The position numbers and the translations under genes are program-made. Of a stretch of DNA of 64,000 bases, positions 26,410-39,100 are shown one piece after another. The stretch comes from Hydractinia symbiolongicarpus (Eukaryota; Cnidaria; Hydrozoa; Anthoathecata; Hydractiniidae), in the NCBI RefSeq assembly GCF_029227915.1, contig NC_079881.1:24157501-24221500 (forward strand), read 5' to 3'. Each line of letters begins with the position of its first letter. Position 1 is the stretch's first letter. The notes under the pieces are model-generated. The model had not been told where the DNA came from, did no database searches, and was given only the letters and a program-made list of their open reading frames with translations.

Positions 26410-29400
26410 GAGAGACATTTTCAAAAACTACATTTCAATGACTTTCTAACAGTAACAGTCTGTTTGAGTGACAACGGTTCCGTCACATACTTGTACCAAT
26501 ATTTATTTAGCGATACCTTTCTAATATTACTAGGTTGCATTGCCTTTAACAGTGAAACGATTGATTGTGGGACGTAACAGAACTGATTTTGGACTTTGAC
26601 TTTTAGGATGTGATAAATGAGACAATTGAACTCCAAGAAATAACATTCTTCTTAATTTCACATGATTGCCAAATCTCAGCGATTACACTGGGCGCTGTGG
26701 CAGCGCTTCATTTAAAAATTAGGATAAAAAAGTCAATTTTTACTGTGGGACCAATCCTAGCCGTTAGCGTGCGTTGAACAAGCAGAGACAGTTTCAAATA
26801 CTATATTTCACTGCCTTTCTAACGGTATCAGTCCCTTTGAGTTACAACGGTTCTGTCACATACTCGTACCAACACTTATTTAGCGATATTTTTCCGATAT
26901 TACTAAGTTGCATCGCTTTTAACAGTGAAGCGATTGACTGTGGAACTTAATTGAACTGATTCTGGACTGTGACCTTATCATTGTGATAACTGAGCCAATT
27001 GGACTCCAAGGAATAACATTCTTCTTAATTTCACATGATTATTGGAATTCAGCGAATACATTAGGCTCTGTGGTAGCGCTTTATTTAAAAATTTAGATAA
27101 ATATGTCATTTTTTACTGTGGGACCAATCCTAGCCCTTAGTTCGCGCTGAAGAAATAGAGACAGTTTCAAAAACTCCATTTCATTGACTTTTTAACGGTG
27201 TCAGTTCGTTTCAATTACAACGGTTCCGTCACATATTCGTAACATCATGTACTTAACGATAGTTTTCAAATATTACCAGGTTGCATCGCTTTTAACAGTA
27301 AAACGATTGACTGTAGGACTTAATTAAACTGATTTTTGACTTTGACCTTAGAAATGTGATAAATGAGCCAATTGGACTCCAAGAAATAACATTCTTCTTA
27401 ACTCGACATGATTGCCGGAACACAGCGAATACACTGGGCCCTGTGGTAGCGCTTCATTTAAAAATTTAGATAAATAAGTCATTTTTTACTGTGGGACCAA
27501 TCCTAGCCGTTATCGCGCTCTGAAGAAGTAGAGACAGTTTTAAAAACTACATTTCAATGACTTTCTAACAGTATCAGTCTGTTTGAGTGACAACGGTTCT
27601 GTCACATACTCGTACCAACATTTATTTAGCGACACTTTTCTGATATTACTAGCTTACATTGCCTTTAATATAACTGATTTTGGACTTTGACTTTAAGAAT
27701 GTGATAAATGAGAAAATTGAACTCCAAGAAATAACATTCTTCTTAATTTGACATATTGCTTGAACTCAGCAGTTACACTGGGCGCTGTGGCAGCGCTTTA
27801 TTTAAAAATTTAGATAAATAAGTCATTTTTTACTGTGGGACCTATCCTAGCCGTTATCGCGCGCTGAAGAAATAGAGACAGTTTCAAAAACTCCATTTCA
27901 TTGACTTTTTAACGGCGTCAGTTCGTTTCAATTACAACGGTTCCGTCACATATTCGTAACATCATGTACTTAACGATAGTTTTCAAATATTACCAGGTTG
28001 CATCGCTTTTAACAGTGAATCGATTGACTGTGGGACTTAGTTGAACTGATTCTGGACTGTGACCTTATAATTGTGATAAATGAGCCAATTGGACTCCAAG
28101 GAATAAAGTTCTTCTTAATTTCACATGATTATTGGAATTCAGCGATTACATTAGGCTCTGTGGTAGCGATTTATTTAAAAATTTAGATAAGTAAGTCTTT
28201 TTTTAATGTGGGACCAATCCTGGCCGTTAGCACGCGCTGAAGAAGTAGAGACAGTTTCAAAAACTACATTTCATTGTCTTTCTAACGGTATCAGTCTGTT
28301 TGAGTGACAACGGTTCCGTCACATACTTGTACCAACATTTATTTAGCGATACCTTTTTAATATTACTAGGTTGCATTGCCTTTAACAGTGAAACGATTGA
28401 TTGTGGGACGTAACATAACTGATTTTGGACTTTGACTTTTAGGATGTGATAAATGAGACAATTGAACTCCAAGAAATAACATTCTTCTTAATTTCACATG
28501 ATTGCCAAATCTCAGCGATTACACTGGGCGCTGTGGCAGCGCTTCATTTAAAAATTAAGATAAAAAAGTCATTTTTTACTGTGGGACCAATCCTAGCCGT
28601 TAGCGTGCGTTGAACAAGCAGAGACAGTTTCAAATACTATATTTCACTGCCTTTCTAACGGTATCAGTCCCTTTGAGTTACAACGGTTCTGTCACATACT
28701 CGTACCAACACTTATTTAGCGATATTTTTCCGATATTACTAAGTTGCATCGCTTTTAACAGTGAAGCGATTGACTGTGGAACTTAATTGAACTGATTCTG
28801 GACTGTGACCTTATCATTGTGATAACTGAGCCAATTGGACTCCAAGGAAAAACATTCTTCTTAATTTCACATGATTATTGGAATTCAGCGAATACATTAG
28901 GCTCTGTGGTAGCGCTTTATTTAAAAATTTAGATAAATATGTCATTTTTTACTGTGGGACTAATCCTAGCCCTTAGCTCGCGCTGAAGAAATAGAGACAG
29001 TTTCAAAAACTCCATTTCATTGACTTTTTTACGGTGTCAGTTCGTTTCAATTACAACGGTTCCGTCACATATTCGTAACATCATGTACTTAACGATAGTT
29101 TTCAAATATTACCAGGTTGCATCGCTTTTAACAGTAAAACGATTGACTGTAGGACTTAATTAAACTGATTTATGACTTTGACCTTAGAAATGTGATAAAT
29201 GAGCCAATTGGACTCCAAGAAATAACATTCTTCTTAACTCGACATGATTGCCGGAACACAGCGAATACACTGGGCCCTGTGGTAGCGCTTCATTTAAAAA
29301 ATTAGATAAACAAGTCATTTTTTACTGTGGGACCAATCCTAGCCGTTATTGCGCGCTGAAGAAGTAGAGACAGTTTTAAAAACTACATTTCATTGACTTT

Positions 29401-32400
29401 CTAACAGTATCAGTCTGCTTGAGTGACAACGGTTCTGTCACATACTCGTACCAACATTTATTTAGCGACACTTTTCTGATATTACTAGCTTACATTGCCT
29501 TTAATATAACTGATTTTGGACTTTGACTTTAAGAATGTGATAAATGAGAAAATTGAACTCCAAGAAATAACATTCTTCTTAATTTGACATATTGCTTGAA
29601 CTCAGCAGTTACACTGGGCGCTGTGGCAGCGCTTTATTTAAAAATTTAGATAAATAAGTCATTTTTTACTGTGGGACCTATCCTAGCCGTTATCGCGCGC
29701 TGAAGAAATAGAGACAGTTTCAAAAACTCCATTTCATTGACTTTTTAACGGTGTCAGTTCGTTTCAATTACAACGGTTCCGTCACATATTCGTAACATTA
29801 TGTACTTAACGATAGTTTTCAAATATTACCAGGTTGCATCGCTTTTAACAGTAAAACGATTGACTGTAGGACTTAATTAAACTGATTTTTGACTTTGACC
29901 TTACAAATGTGATAAATGAGCCAATTGGACTCCAAGAAATAACATTCTTCTTAACTCGACATGATTGCCGGAACTCAGCGATTACACTGGACCCTGTGGT
30001 AGCGCTTCATTTAAAAATTTAGATAAATAAGTCATTCTTTACTGTGGGACCAATCCTAGCCGTTATCGCGCGCTGAAGAAAGAGAGACATTTTCAAAAAC
30101 TAAATTTCAATGACTTTCTAACAGTAACAGTCTGTTTGAGTGACAACGGTTCCGTCACATACTTGTACCAACATTTATTTAGCGATACCTTTCTAATATT
30201 ACTAGGTTGCATTGCCTTTAACAGTGAAACGATTGATTGTGGGACGTAACATAACTGATTTTGGACTTTGACTTTTAGGATGTGATAAATGAGACAATTG
30301 AACTCCAAGAAATAAAATTCTTCTTAATTTCACATGATTGCCAAATCTCAGCGATTACACTGGGCGCTGTGGCAGCGCTTCATTTAAAAATTAAGATAAA
30401 AAAGTCATTTTTTACTGTGGGACCAATCCTAGCCGTTAGCGTGCGTTGAACAAGCAGAGACAGTTTCAAATACTATATTTCACTGCCTTTCTAACGGTAT
30501 CAGTCCCTTTGAGTTACAACGGTTCTGTCACATACTCGTACCAACACTTATTTAGCGATATTTTTCCGATATTACTAAGTTGCATCGTTTTTAACAGTGA
30601 AGCGATTGACTGTGGAACTTAATTGAACTGATTCTGGACTGTGACCTTATCATTGTGATAACTGAGCCAATTGGACTCCAAGGAAAAACATTCTTCTTAA
30701 TTTCACATGATTATTGGAATTCAGCGAATACATTAGGCTCTGTGGTAGCGCTTTATTTAAAAATTTAGATAAATATGTCATTTTTTTACTGTGGGACTAA
30801 TCCTAGCCCTTAGCTCGCGCTGAAGAAATAGAGACAGTTTCAAAAACTCCATTTCATTGACTTTTTTACGGTGTCAGTTCGTTTCAATTACAACGGTTCC
30901 GTCACATATTCGTAACATCATGTACTTAACGATAGTTTTCAAATATTACCAGGTTGCATCGCTTTTAACAGTAAAACGATTGACTGTAGGACTTAATTAA
31001 ACTGATTTATGACTTTGACCTTAGAAATGTGATAAATGAGCCAATTGGACTCCAAGAAATAACATTCTTCTTAACTCGACATGATTGCCGGAACACAGCG
31101 AATACACTGGGCCCTGTGGTAGCGCTTCATTTAAAAAATTAGATAAACAAGTCATTTTTTACTGTGGGACCAATCCTAGCCGTTATTGCGCGCTGAAGAA
31201 GTAGAGACAGTTTTAAAAACTACATTTCATTGACTTTCTAACAGTATCAGTCTGCTTGAGTGACAACGGTTCTGTCACATACTCGTACCAACATTTATTT
31301 AGCGACACTTTTCTGATATTACTAGCTTACATTGCCTTTAATATAACTGATTTTGGACTTTGACTTTAAGAATGTGATAAATGAGAAAATTGAACTCCAA
31401 GAAAAAACATTCTTCTTAATTTGACATATTGCTTGAACTCAGCAGTTACACTGGGCGCTGTGGCAGCGCTTTATTTAAAAATTTAGATAAATAAGTCATT
31501 TTTTACTGTGGGACCTATCCTAGCCGTTATCGCGCGCTGAAGAAATAGAGACAGTTTCAAAAACTCCATTTCATTGACTTTTTAACGGTGTCAGTTCGTT
31601 TCAATTACAACGGTTCCGTCACATATTCGTAACATTATGTACTTAACGATAGTTTTCAAATATTACCAGGTTGCATCGCTTTTAACAGTAAAACGATTGA
31701 CTGTAGGACTTAATTAAACTGATTTTTGACTTTGACCTTACAAATGTGATAAATGAGCCAATTGGACTCCAAGAAATAACATTCTTCTTAACTCGACATG
31801 ATTGCCGGAACTCAGCGATTACTCTGGACCCTGTGGTAGCGCTTCATTTAAAAATTTAGATAAATAAGTCATTCTTTACTGTGGGACCAATCCTAGCCGT
31901 TATCGCGCGCTGAAGAAAGAGAGACATTTTCAAAAACTACATTTCAATGACTTTCTAACAGTAACAGTCTGTTTGAGTGACAACGGTTTCGTCACATATT
32001 TGTACCAACATTTATTTAGCGATACCTTTCTAATATTACTAGGTTGCATTGCCTTTAACAGTGAAACGATTGATTGTGGGACGTAACATAACTGATTTTG
32101 GACTTTGACTTTTAGGATGTGATAAATTAGACAATTGAACTCCAAGAAATAACATTCTTCTTAATTTGACATGATTGCCAAATCTCAGCGATTACACTGG
32201 GCGCTGTGGCAGCGCTTCATTTAAAAATTAAGATAAAAAAGTCATTTTTTACTGTGGGACCAATCCTAGCCGTTAGCGTGCGTTGAACAAGCAGAGAAAG
32301 TTTCAAATACTATATTTCACTGCCTTTCTAACGTTATCGGTCCCTTTGAGTTACAACGGTTCTGTCACATACTCGTACCAACACTTATTTAGCGATATTT

Positions 32401-32550
32401 TTCCGATATTACTAAGTTGCATCGTTTTTAACAGTGAAGCGATTGACTGTCGAACTTAATTGAACTGATTCTGGACTGTGACCTTATCATTGTGATAACT
32501 GAGCCAATTGGACTCCAAGGAATAACATTCTTCTTAATTTCACATGATTA
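26410..32550. repeat. 5-mer higher-order repeat, period 1836 bp (about 3.3 copies)
   Basis: Corresponding segments begin near 26421, 28257, 30093 and 31930, giving offsets of 1836, 1836 and 1837. The unit is five monomers minus about 29 bp, because one monomer lacks 28 bp (junction TTTAATATAACTGATTTTGG at about 27667, 29503 and 31340) and its neighbour has a one-base-shorter GACATATTGC. Other markers recur in order: GATTGCCAAATCTCAGC, GTGCGTTGAACAAGCAGAG, CGTAACATCATGTACTTAACG. Copies 2 and 3 are nearly identical. Copy 1 differs over its last monomer (about 28010-28250), which is swapped for the type at 25.86-25.96 kb. Confidence 0.92.
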
Positions 32551-32559
32551 TTTGAATTC

Positions 32560-33960
32560 AGCGATTACATTAGGCCCTGTGGTAGCGCTTCATTTAAAAA
32601 TTTAGATAAATAAGTCATTTTTTACTGTGGGACCAATCCTAGCCGTTATCGCGCTCTGAAGAAGTAGAGACAGTTTTAAAAACTACATTTCAATGACTTT
32701 CTAACAGTATCAGTCTGTTTGAGTGACAACGGTTCTGTCACATACTTGTACCAACATTTATTTAGCGATACTTTTCTGATATTACTAGCTTACATTGCCT
32801 TTAATATAACTGATTTTGGACTTTGACTTTAAGAATGTGATAAATGAGAAAATTGAACTCCAAGAAATAACATTCTTCTTAATTTGACATCATTGCTTGA
32901 ACTCAGCAGTTACACTGGGCGCTGTGGCAGCGCTTTATTTAAAAATTTAGATAAAAAAGTCCTTTTTGTACTGTGTGACCACTACTAGCCGTTATCGCGC
33001 GCTGAAGAAATAGAGACAGTTTCAAAAACTCCATTTCATTGACTTTTTAACGGTGTCAGTTCGTTTCAATTGCAACGGTTCCGTCACATATTCGTAAAAT
33101 CATGTACTTAACGATAGTTTTCAAGTATTACCAGGTTGCATCGCTTTTCACAGTAAAACGATTGACTGTAGGACTTAATTAAACTGATTTTTGTCTTTGA
33201 CCTTACAAATGTGATAAATGAGCCAATTGGACTCCAAGAAATAACATTCTTCTTAACTCGACATGATTGCCGGAACACAGCGAAAACACTGGGCCCTGTG
33301 GTAGCGCTTCATTTAAAAATTTAGATAAATAAGTCATTTTTTACTGTGGTACCAATCCTAGCCGTTATCGCGCGCTGAAGAAGTAGAGACAGTTTTAAAA
33401 ACTACATTTCAATGACTTTCTAACAGTATCAGTCTGTTTGAGTGACAACGGTTCCGTCACATACTCGTACCAACATTTATTTAGCGACACTTTTCTGATA
33501 TTACTAGCTTACATTGCCTTTAATATAACTGATTTTGGACTTTGCCTTTAAGAATGTGATAAATGAGAAAATTGAACTCCAAGAAATAACATTCTTCTTA
33601 ATTTGACATATTGCTTGAACTCAGCAGTTACAATGGGCGCTGTGGCAGCGCTTTATTTAAAAATTTAGATAAAAAAGTCCTTTTTGTACTGTGTGACCAC
33701 TACTAGCCGTTATCGCGCGCTGAAGAAATAGAGACAGTTTCAAAAACTCCATTTCATTGACTTTTTAACGGTGTCAGTTCGTTTTAATTACAAAGGTTCC
33801 GTCACATATTCGTAACATCATGTACTTAACGATAGTTTTCAAATATTACCAGGTTGCATCGCTTTTAACAGTAAAACGATTGACTGTAGGACTTAATTAA
33901 ACTGATTTTTGACTTTGACCTTACAAATGTGATAAATGAGCCAACTGGACTCCAAGAAAT
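32560..33960. repeat. 2-mer higher-order repeat, period ~719 bp
   Basis: The 28-bp-deleted monomer recurs at about 32803 and 33522, an offset of 719 (two monomers minus the deletion). The flanking GTAACATCATGTACTTAACG monomer repeats with it, though with several substitutions. This is a contracted derivative of the 1836-bp unit next to it. Confidence 0.82.
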
Positions 33961-34610
33961 AACATTCTTCTAAATTTCACATGATTATTGGAATTCAGCG
34001 ATTACATTAGGCTCTGTGGTAGCGATTTATTTAAAAATTTAGATAGGTAAGTCTTTTTTTACTGTGGGACCAATCCTGGCCGTTAGCACGCGCTGAAGAA
34101 GTAGAGACAGTTTTAAAAACTACATTTCATTGACTTTCTAACGGTATCAGTCTGTTTGAGTGACAACGGTTCCGTCACATACTTGAACCAACATGTATTT
34201 AGTGATTTTTTCGGATATTACTAAGTTGTATCGCTTTTAACAGTGAAACGATTGACTGTGGGACTTAGTTGAACTGATTTTGGACTGTGACCTTATAAAT
34301 GTGATAAATGAGCCAATTGGACTCGAAGGAAAAACATTCTTCTTAATTTGACATGATTGCTGGAATTCAGCGATTACATTAGGCTCTGTGGTAACGCTTT
34401 ATTTAAAAAGTTAGATAAATAAGTCTTTTTCTACTGTGGGACCAATCCCGGCGGTTAGCACGCGCTGAATAAGGAGGAACAGTTTCAAGGACTACATTTC
34501 ATTGACTTTCTAGCGGCATAAATTCGTTTGAGTGACAACGGTTCCGTCACATACTTGAACCAACATTTATTTAGCGACACTTTTGTGATATTACTAGGTT
34601 GCATGGCCTT
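33961..34610. repeat. Transitional satellite monomers
   Basis: Nearly two monomers between HOR blocks. The unit near 34195 switches from ACATACTTGAACCAACATG to TATTTAGTGATTTTTTC. The next one resembles the first monomer of the window (AAAAAGTTAGATAAATAAG and CGCGCTGAATAA). No gene is seen. Confidence 0.8.
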
Positions 34611-37548
34611 TAACAGTGAAACGATTGATTGGGGGACGTAACATAAATGATTTTGGACTTTGACTTTAAGATTGTGATAAATGAGACAATTGAATTCCAA
34701 GAAAAAACATTCTTCTTAATTTGACATGATTGCTTGAACTCAGCAGTTACACTGGGCGCTGTGGCAGCTCTTTATTTAAAAATTTAGATAAAAAAGTCCT
34801 TTTTGTACTGTGTGACCACTACTAGCCGTTATCGCGCGCTGAAGAAATAGAGACAGTTTCAAAAAGTCCATTTCATTGACTTTCTAACGGTGGCAATCCG
34901 TTTGAGTTACAGCGGTTGCGTCACATATTCGTACCAACATGTATTTAGTGATTTTTTCCGATATTACTAAGTTGCATTGCTTTTAACAGTGAAACGATTG
35001 ATTGTGGGACGTAACATAACTGATTCTGGTCTTTGACTTTAAGAATGTGATAAATGAGACAATTGAACTCCAAGAAATAACATTCTTTTTAATTTCACAC
35101 GATTATTGGACTTCAGCGATTACATTAGTCTCTGTGGTAGCGCTTTATTTAAAAATATAGATAAGTAAGTCCTTTTTTACTGTGGGACCAATCCTGGCCG
35201 TTAGCACGCGCTGAAGAAGTAGAGACAGTTTCAAAAACTACATTTCAATGACTTTCTAACAGTATCAGTCTGTTTAAGTGACCAGGGTTCCGCTACATAC
35301 TCGTACCAACATTTATTTAGCGATGCTTTTCAAATATTACCAGGTTGCATCGCTTTTAACAGTAAAACGATTGACTGTAGGATTTATTTAACTTGATTTT
35401 TGACTTTGACCTTATAAATGTGATAAATGAGCCAAATGGACTCCAAGAAATAACATTCTTCTTAACTCGACATGATTGCCGGAACTCAGCGATTACACTG
35501 GGCGCTGTGGCAGCGCTTTAATTAAAAATTTAGATAAATAAGTCATTTTTTACTGTGGGACCAATCCTAGCCCTTAGTTCGCGCTGAAGAAATAGAGACA
35601 GTTTCAAAAACTACATTTCATTGACTTTCTAACGGTGTCAATCCGTTTGTGTTACAACGGTTGCGTCACATATTCGTACCAACATGTATTTAGCAATAGT
35701 ATTCGGATATTGCTAGGTTGCATTGCTTTTAACAGTGAAACGTTTGACTGTGGGACTTAATTGAACTGACTTTGGACTTTGATCTAATAAATGTGATAAA
35801 TGAGCCATTTTGACATCAAGAAATAACATTCTTCTTAATTTGACACGATTGCTGGAACTCAGCGATTACACTGGGCGCTGTGGTAGCGCTTTATTTAAAA
35901 ATTTAGATAAAAAAGTCCTTTTTGTACTGTGTGACCACTACTAGCCGTTATCGCGCGCTGAAGAAATAGAGACATTTTTAAAAACTACATTTCAATGACT
36001 TTCTAACAGTATCAGTCTGTTTGAGTGACAACGGTTCCGTCACATACTTGAACCAACATGTATTTAGTGATTTTTTCCGATATTACTAAGTTGTATCGCT
36101 TTTAACAGTGAAACAATTGATTGTGGGACTTAATTGAACTGATTCTGGACTGTGACCTTATAATTGTGATAAATGAGCCAATTGGACTCCAAGGAATAAA
36201 GTTCTTCTTAATTTCACATGATTATTGGAATTCAGCGATTACATTAGGCTCTGTGGAAGCGATTTATTAAAAAATTTAGATAAGTAAGTCTTTTTTTACT
36301 GTGGGACCAATCCTGGCCGTTAGCACGCGCTGAAGAAGTAGAGACAGTTTCAAAAACTACATTTCATTGACTTTCTAACGGTATCACTCTGCTTGAGTGA
36401 CAACGGTTCCGTCACATACTTGAACCAACATGTATTTAGTGATTTTTTCCGATATTACTAAGTTGTATCGCTTTTAACAGTGAAACGATTGATTGGGGGA
36501 CGTAACATAAATGATTTTGGACTTTGACTTTAAGATTGTGATAAATGAGACAATTGAACTCCAAGAAAAAACATTCTTCTTAATTTGACATGATTGCTTG
36601 AACTCAGTAGTTACACTGGGCGCTGTGGCAGCTGTTTATTTAAATATTTAGATAAAAAAGTCCTTTTTGTACTGTGTGACCACTACTAGCCGTTATCGCG
36701 CGCTGAAGAAATAGAGACAGTTTCAAAAAGTCCATTTCATTGACTTTCTAACGGTGTCAATCCGTTTGAGTTACAGCGGTTGCGTCACATATTCGTACCA
36801 ACATGTATTTAGTGATTTTTTCCGATATTACTAAGTTGTATCGCTTTTAACAGTGAAACGATTGATTGTGGGACGTAACATAACTGATTCTGGACTTTGA
36901 CTTTAAGAATGTGATAAATGAGACAATTGAACTCCAAGAAATAACATTCTTTTTAATTTCACATGATTATTGGACTTCAGCGATTACATTAGGCTCTGTG
37001 GTAGCGCTTCATTTAAAAATAAAGATAAGTAAGTCCTTTTTTACTGTGGGACCAATCCTGGCCGTTAGCACGCGCTGAAGAAGTAGAGACAGTTTCAAAA
37101 ACTACATTTCAATGACTTTCTAACAGTATCAGTCTGTTTAAGTGACCAGGGTTCCGCCACATACTCGTACCAACATTTATTTAGCGATGCTTTTCAAATA
37201 TTACCAGGTTGCATCGCTTTTAACAGTAAAACGATTGACTGTAGGACTTAATTGAACTGATTTTTGACTTTGACCTTATAAATGTGATAAATGAGCCAAA
37301 TGGACTCCAAGAAATAACATTCTTCTTAACTCGACATGATTGCCGGAACTCAGCGATTACACTGGGCGCTGTGGCAGCGCTTTAATTAAAAATTTAGATA
37401 AATAAGTCATTTTTTACTGTGGGACCAATCCTAGCCCTTAGTTCGCGCTGAAGAAATAGAGACAGTTTCAAAAACTACATTTCATTGACTTTCTAACGGT
37501 GTCAATCCGTTTGTGTTACAACGGTTGCGTCACATATTCGTACCAACA
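34611..37548. repeat. 5-mer higher-order repeat, period 1864 bp (1.6 copies)
   Basis: The rare segment CATTCTTTTTAATTTCACA occurs with starts at 35091 and 36955, an offset of 1864. Similarity runs from about 34611/36475 (shared GATTGGGGGACGTAACATAAATG) to about 35684/37548. There the first copy continues ACATGTATTTAGCAATAG and the second ACACGTATTTAGTGA. Both copies share the rare TTTGTGTTACAACGG just before the breakpoint. Confidence 0.88.
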
Positions 37549-38349
37549 CGTATTTAGTGATTTTTTCCGATATTACTAAGTTGTATCGCTTTTAACAGTG
37601 AAACGATTGAATGTGAGACTTAGTTGAACTGATTCTGGACTGTGACCTTATAATTGTGATAAATGAGCCAATTGGACTCCAAGGAATAAAGTTCTTCTTA
37701 ATTTCACTTGATTATTGGAATTCAGCGATTACATTAGGCTCTGTGGAAGCGATTTATTTAAAAATTTAGATAAATAAGTCTTTTTCTACTGTGGGACCAA
37801 TCCTGGCGGTTAGCACGCGCTGAATAAATAGGAACAGTTTCAAAGACTACATTTCATTGACTTTCTAGCGGTATAAATCCGTTTGAGTTACAACAGTTGC
37901 GTCACATGTTCGTACCAACATGTATTTCGCAATAGTATTCGGATATGGTAGGTTGCATTGCTTTTAACAGTGAAACGTTTGACTGTGGGACTTAATTGAA
38001 CTGACTTTAGACTTTGACCTTATAAATGTGATAAATGAGCCATTTTGACAACAAGAAATAACATTCTTCTTAATTTGACACGATTGCTGGAACTCAGCGA
38101 TTACACTGGGCGCTGTGGTAGCGCTTTATTTAAAAATTAAGATAAATAAGTCATTTTTCACTGTGGGACCAATCCTAGACGTTAGTTCGCGCTGAAGAAA
38201 TAGAGACAGTTTAAAAAAAAAAATTTCATTGTTTTTCTAACGGTGTCAGTCCGTTTGAGTTACAACGGTTGGGTCACATATTCGTACCAACATGTATTTA
38301 GCGATATTTTTTCTGATAATACTAGGTTGCATTGCCTTTAACAGTGAAA
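37549..38349. repeat. Mixed satellite monomers
   Basis: Two monomers linking the 1864-bp block to the 375-bp doublet. One resembles the window's first monomer (TTTTTCTACTGTGGG, CGCGCTGAATAAATAGGAAC). The unit at 37940 has a short deletion (TTCGGATATGGTAGGTTGC). Poly-A expansion is seen at 38212-38222. No gene is seen. Confidence 0.8.
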
Positions 38350-39100
38350 CGATTGATTGTGGGACGTGACATAACTGATTTTGGACTTTGACTTTAAGAA
38401 TGTGATAAATGAGACAATTAAACTCCAAGAAATATTATTCTTCTTAATTTCACATGATTATTGGAATTCAGCGATTACATTAGCCTCTGTGGTAGCGCTT
38501 TATTTAAAAATTTTTAGATAAGTAAGTCCTTTTTTACTGTGGGACCAATCCTGGCCGTTAGCACGCGCTGAAGAAGTAGAGACAGCTTCAAAAACTACAT
38601 TTCAATGACTTTCTAACAGTATCAGTCTGTTTGAGTGTCCACGGTTCCGCCACATACTCGTACCAACATTTATTTAGCGATACTTTTCTGATATTACTAG
38701 GTTGCATTGCCTTTAACAGTAAAACGATTGATTGTGGGACGTGACATAACTGATTTTGGACTTTGACTTTAAGAATGTGATAAATGAGACAATTAAACTC
38801 CAAGAAATATTATTCTTCTTAATTTCACATGATTATTGGAATTCAGCGATTACATTAGCCTCTGTGGTAGCGCTTTATTTAAAAATTTTTAGATAAGTAA
38901 GTCCTTTTTTACTGTGGGACCAATCCTGGCCGTTAGCACGCGCTGAAGAAGTAGAGACAGCTTCAAAAACTACATTTCAATGACTTTCTAACAGTATCAG
39001 TCTGTTTGAGTGTCCACTGTTCCGCCACATACTCGTACCAACATTTATTTAGCGATACTTTTCTGATATTACTAGGTTGCATTGCCTTTAACAGTAAAAC
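38350..39100. repeat. Near-identical 375-bp monomer doublet
   Basis: Two adjacent units repeat at an offset of 375. Both have the private AATATTATTCTTCTTAATTTC, the expanded AAAAATTTTTAGATAAG, and GACAGCTTCAAAAAC with GAGTGTCCAC. The 2-bp excess over 373 comes from the T-run expansion. This is a very recent one-monomer duplication. Confidence 0.88.
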
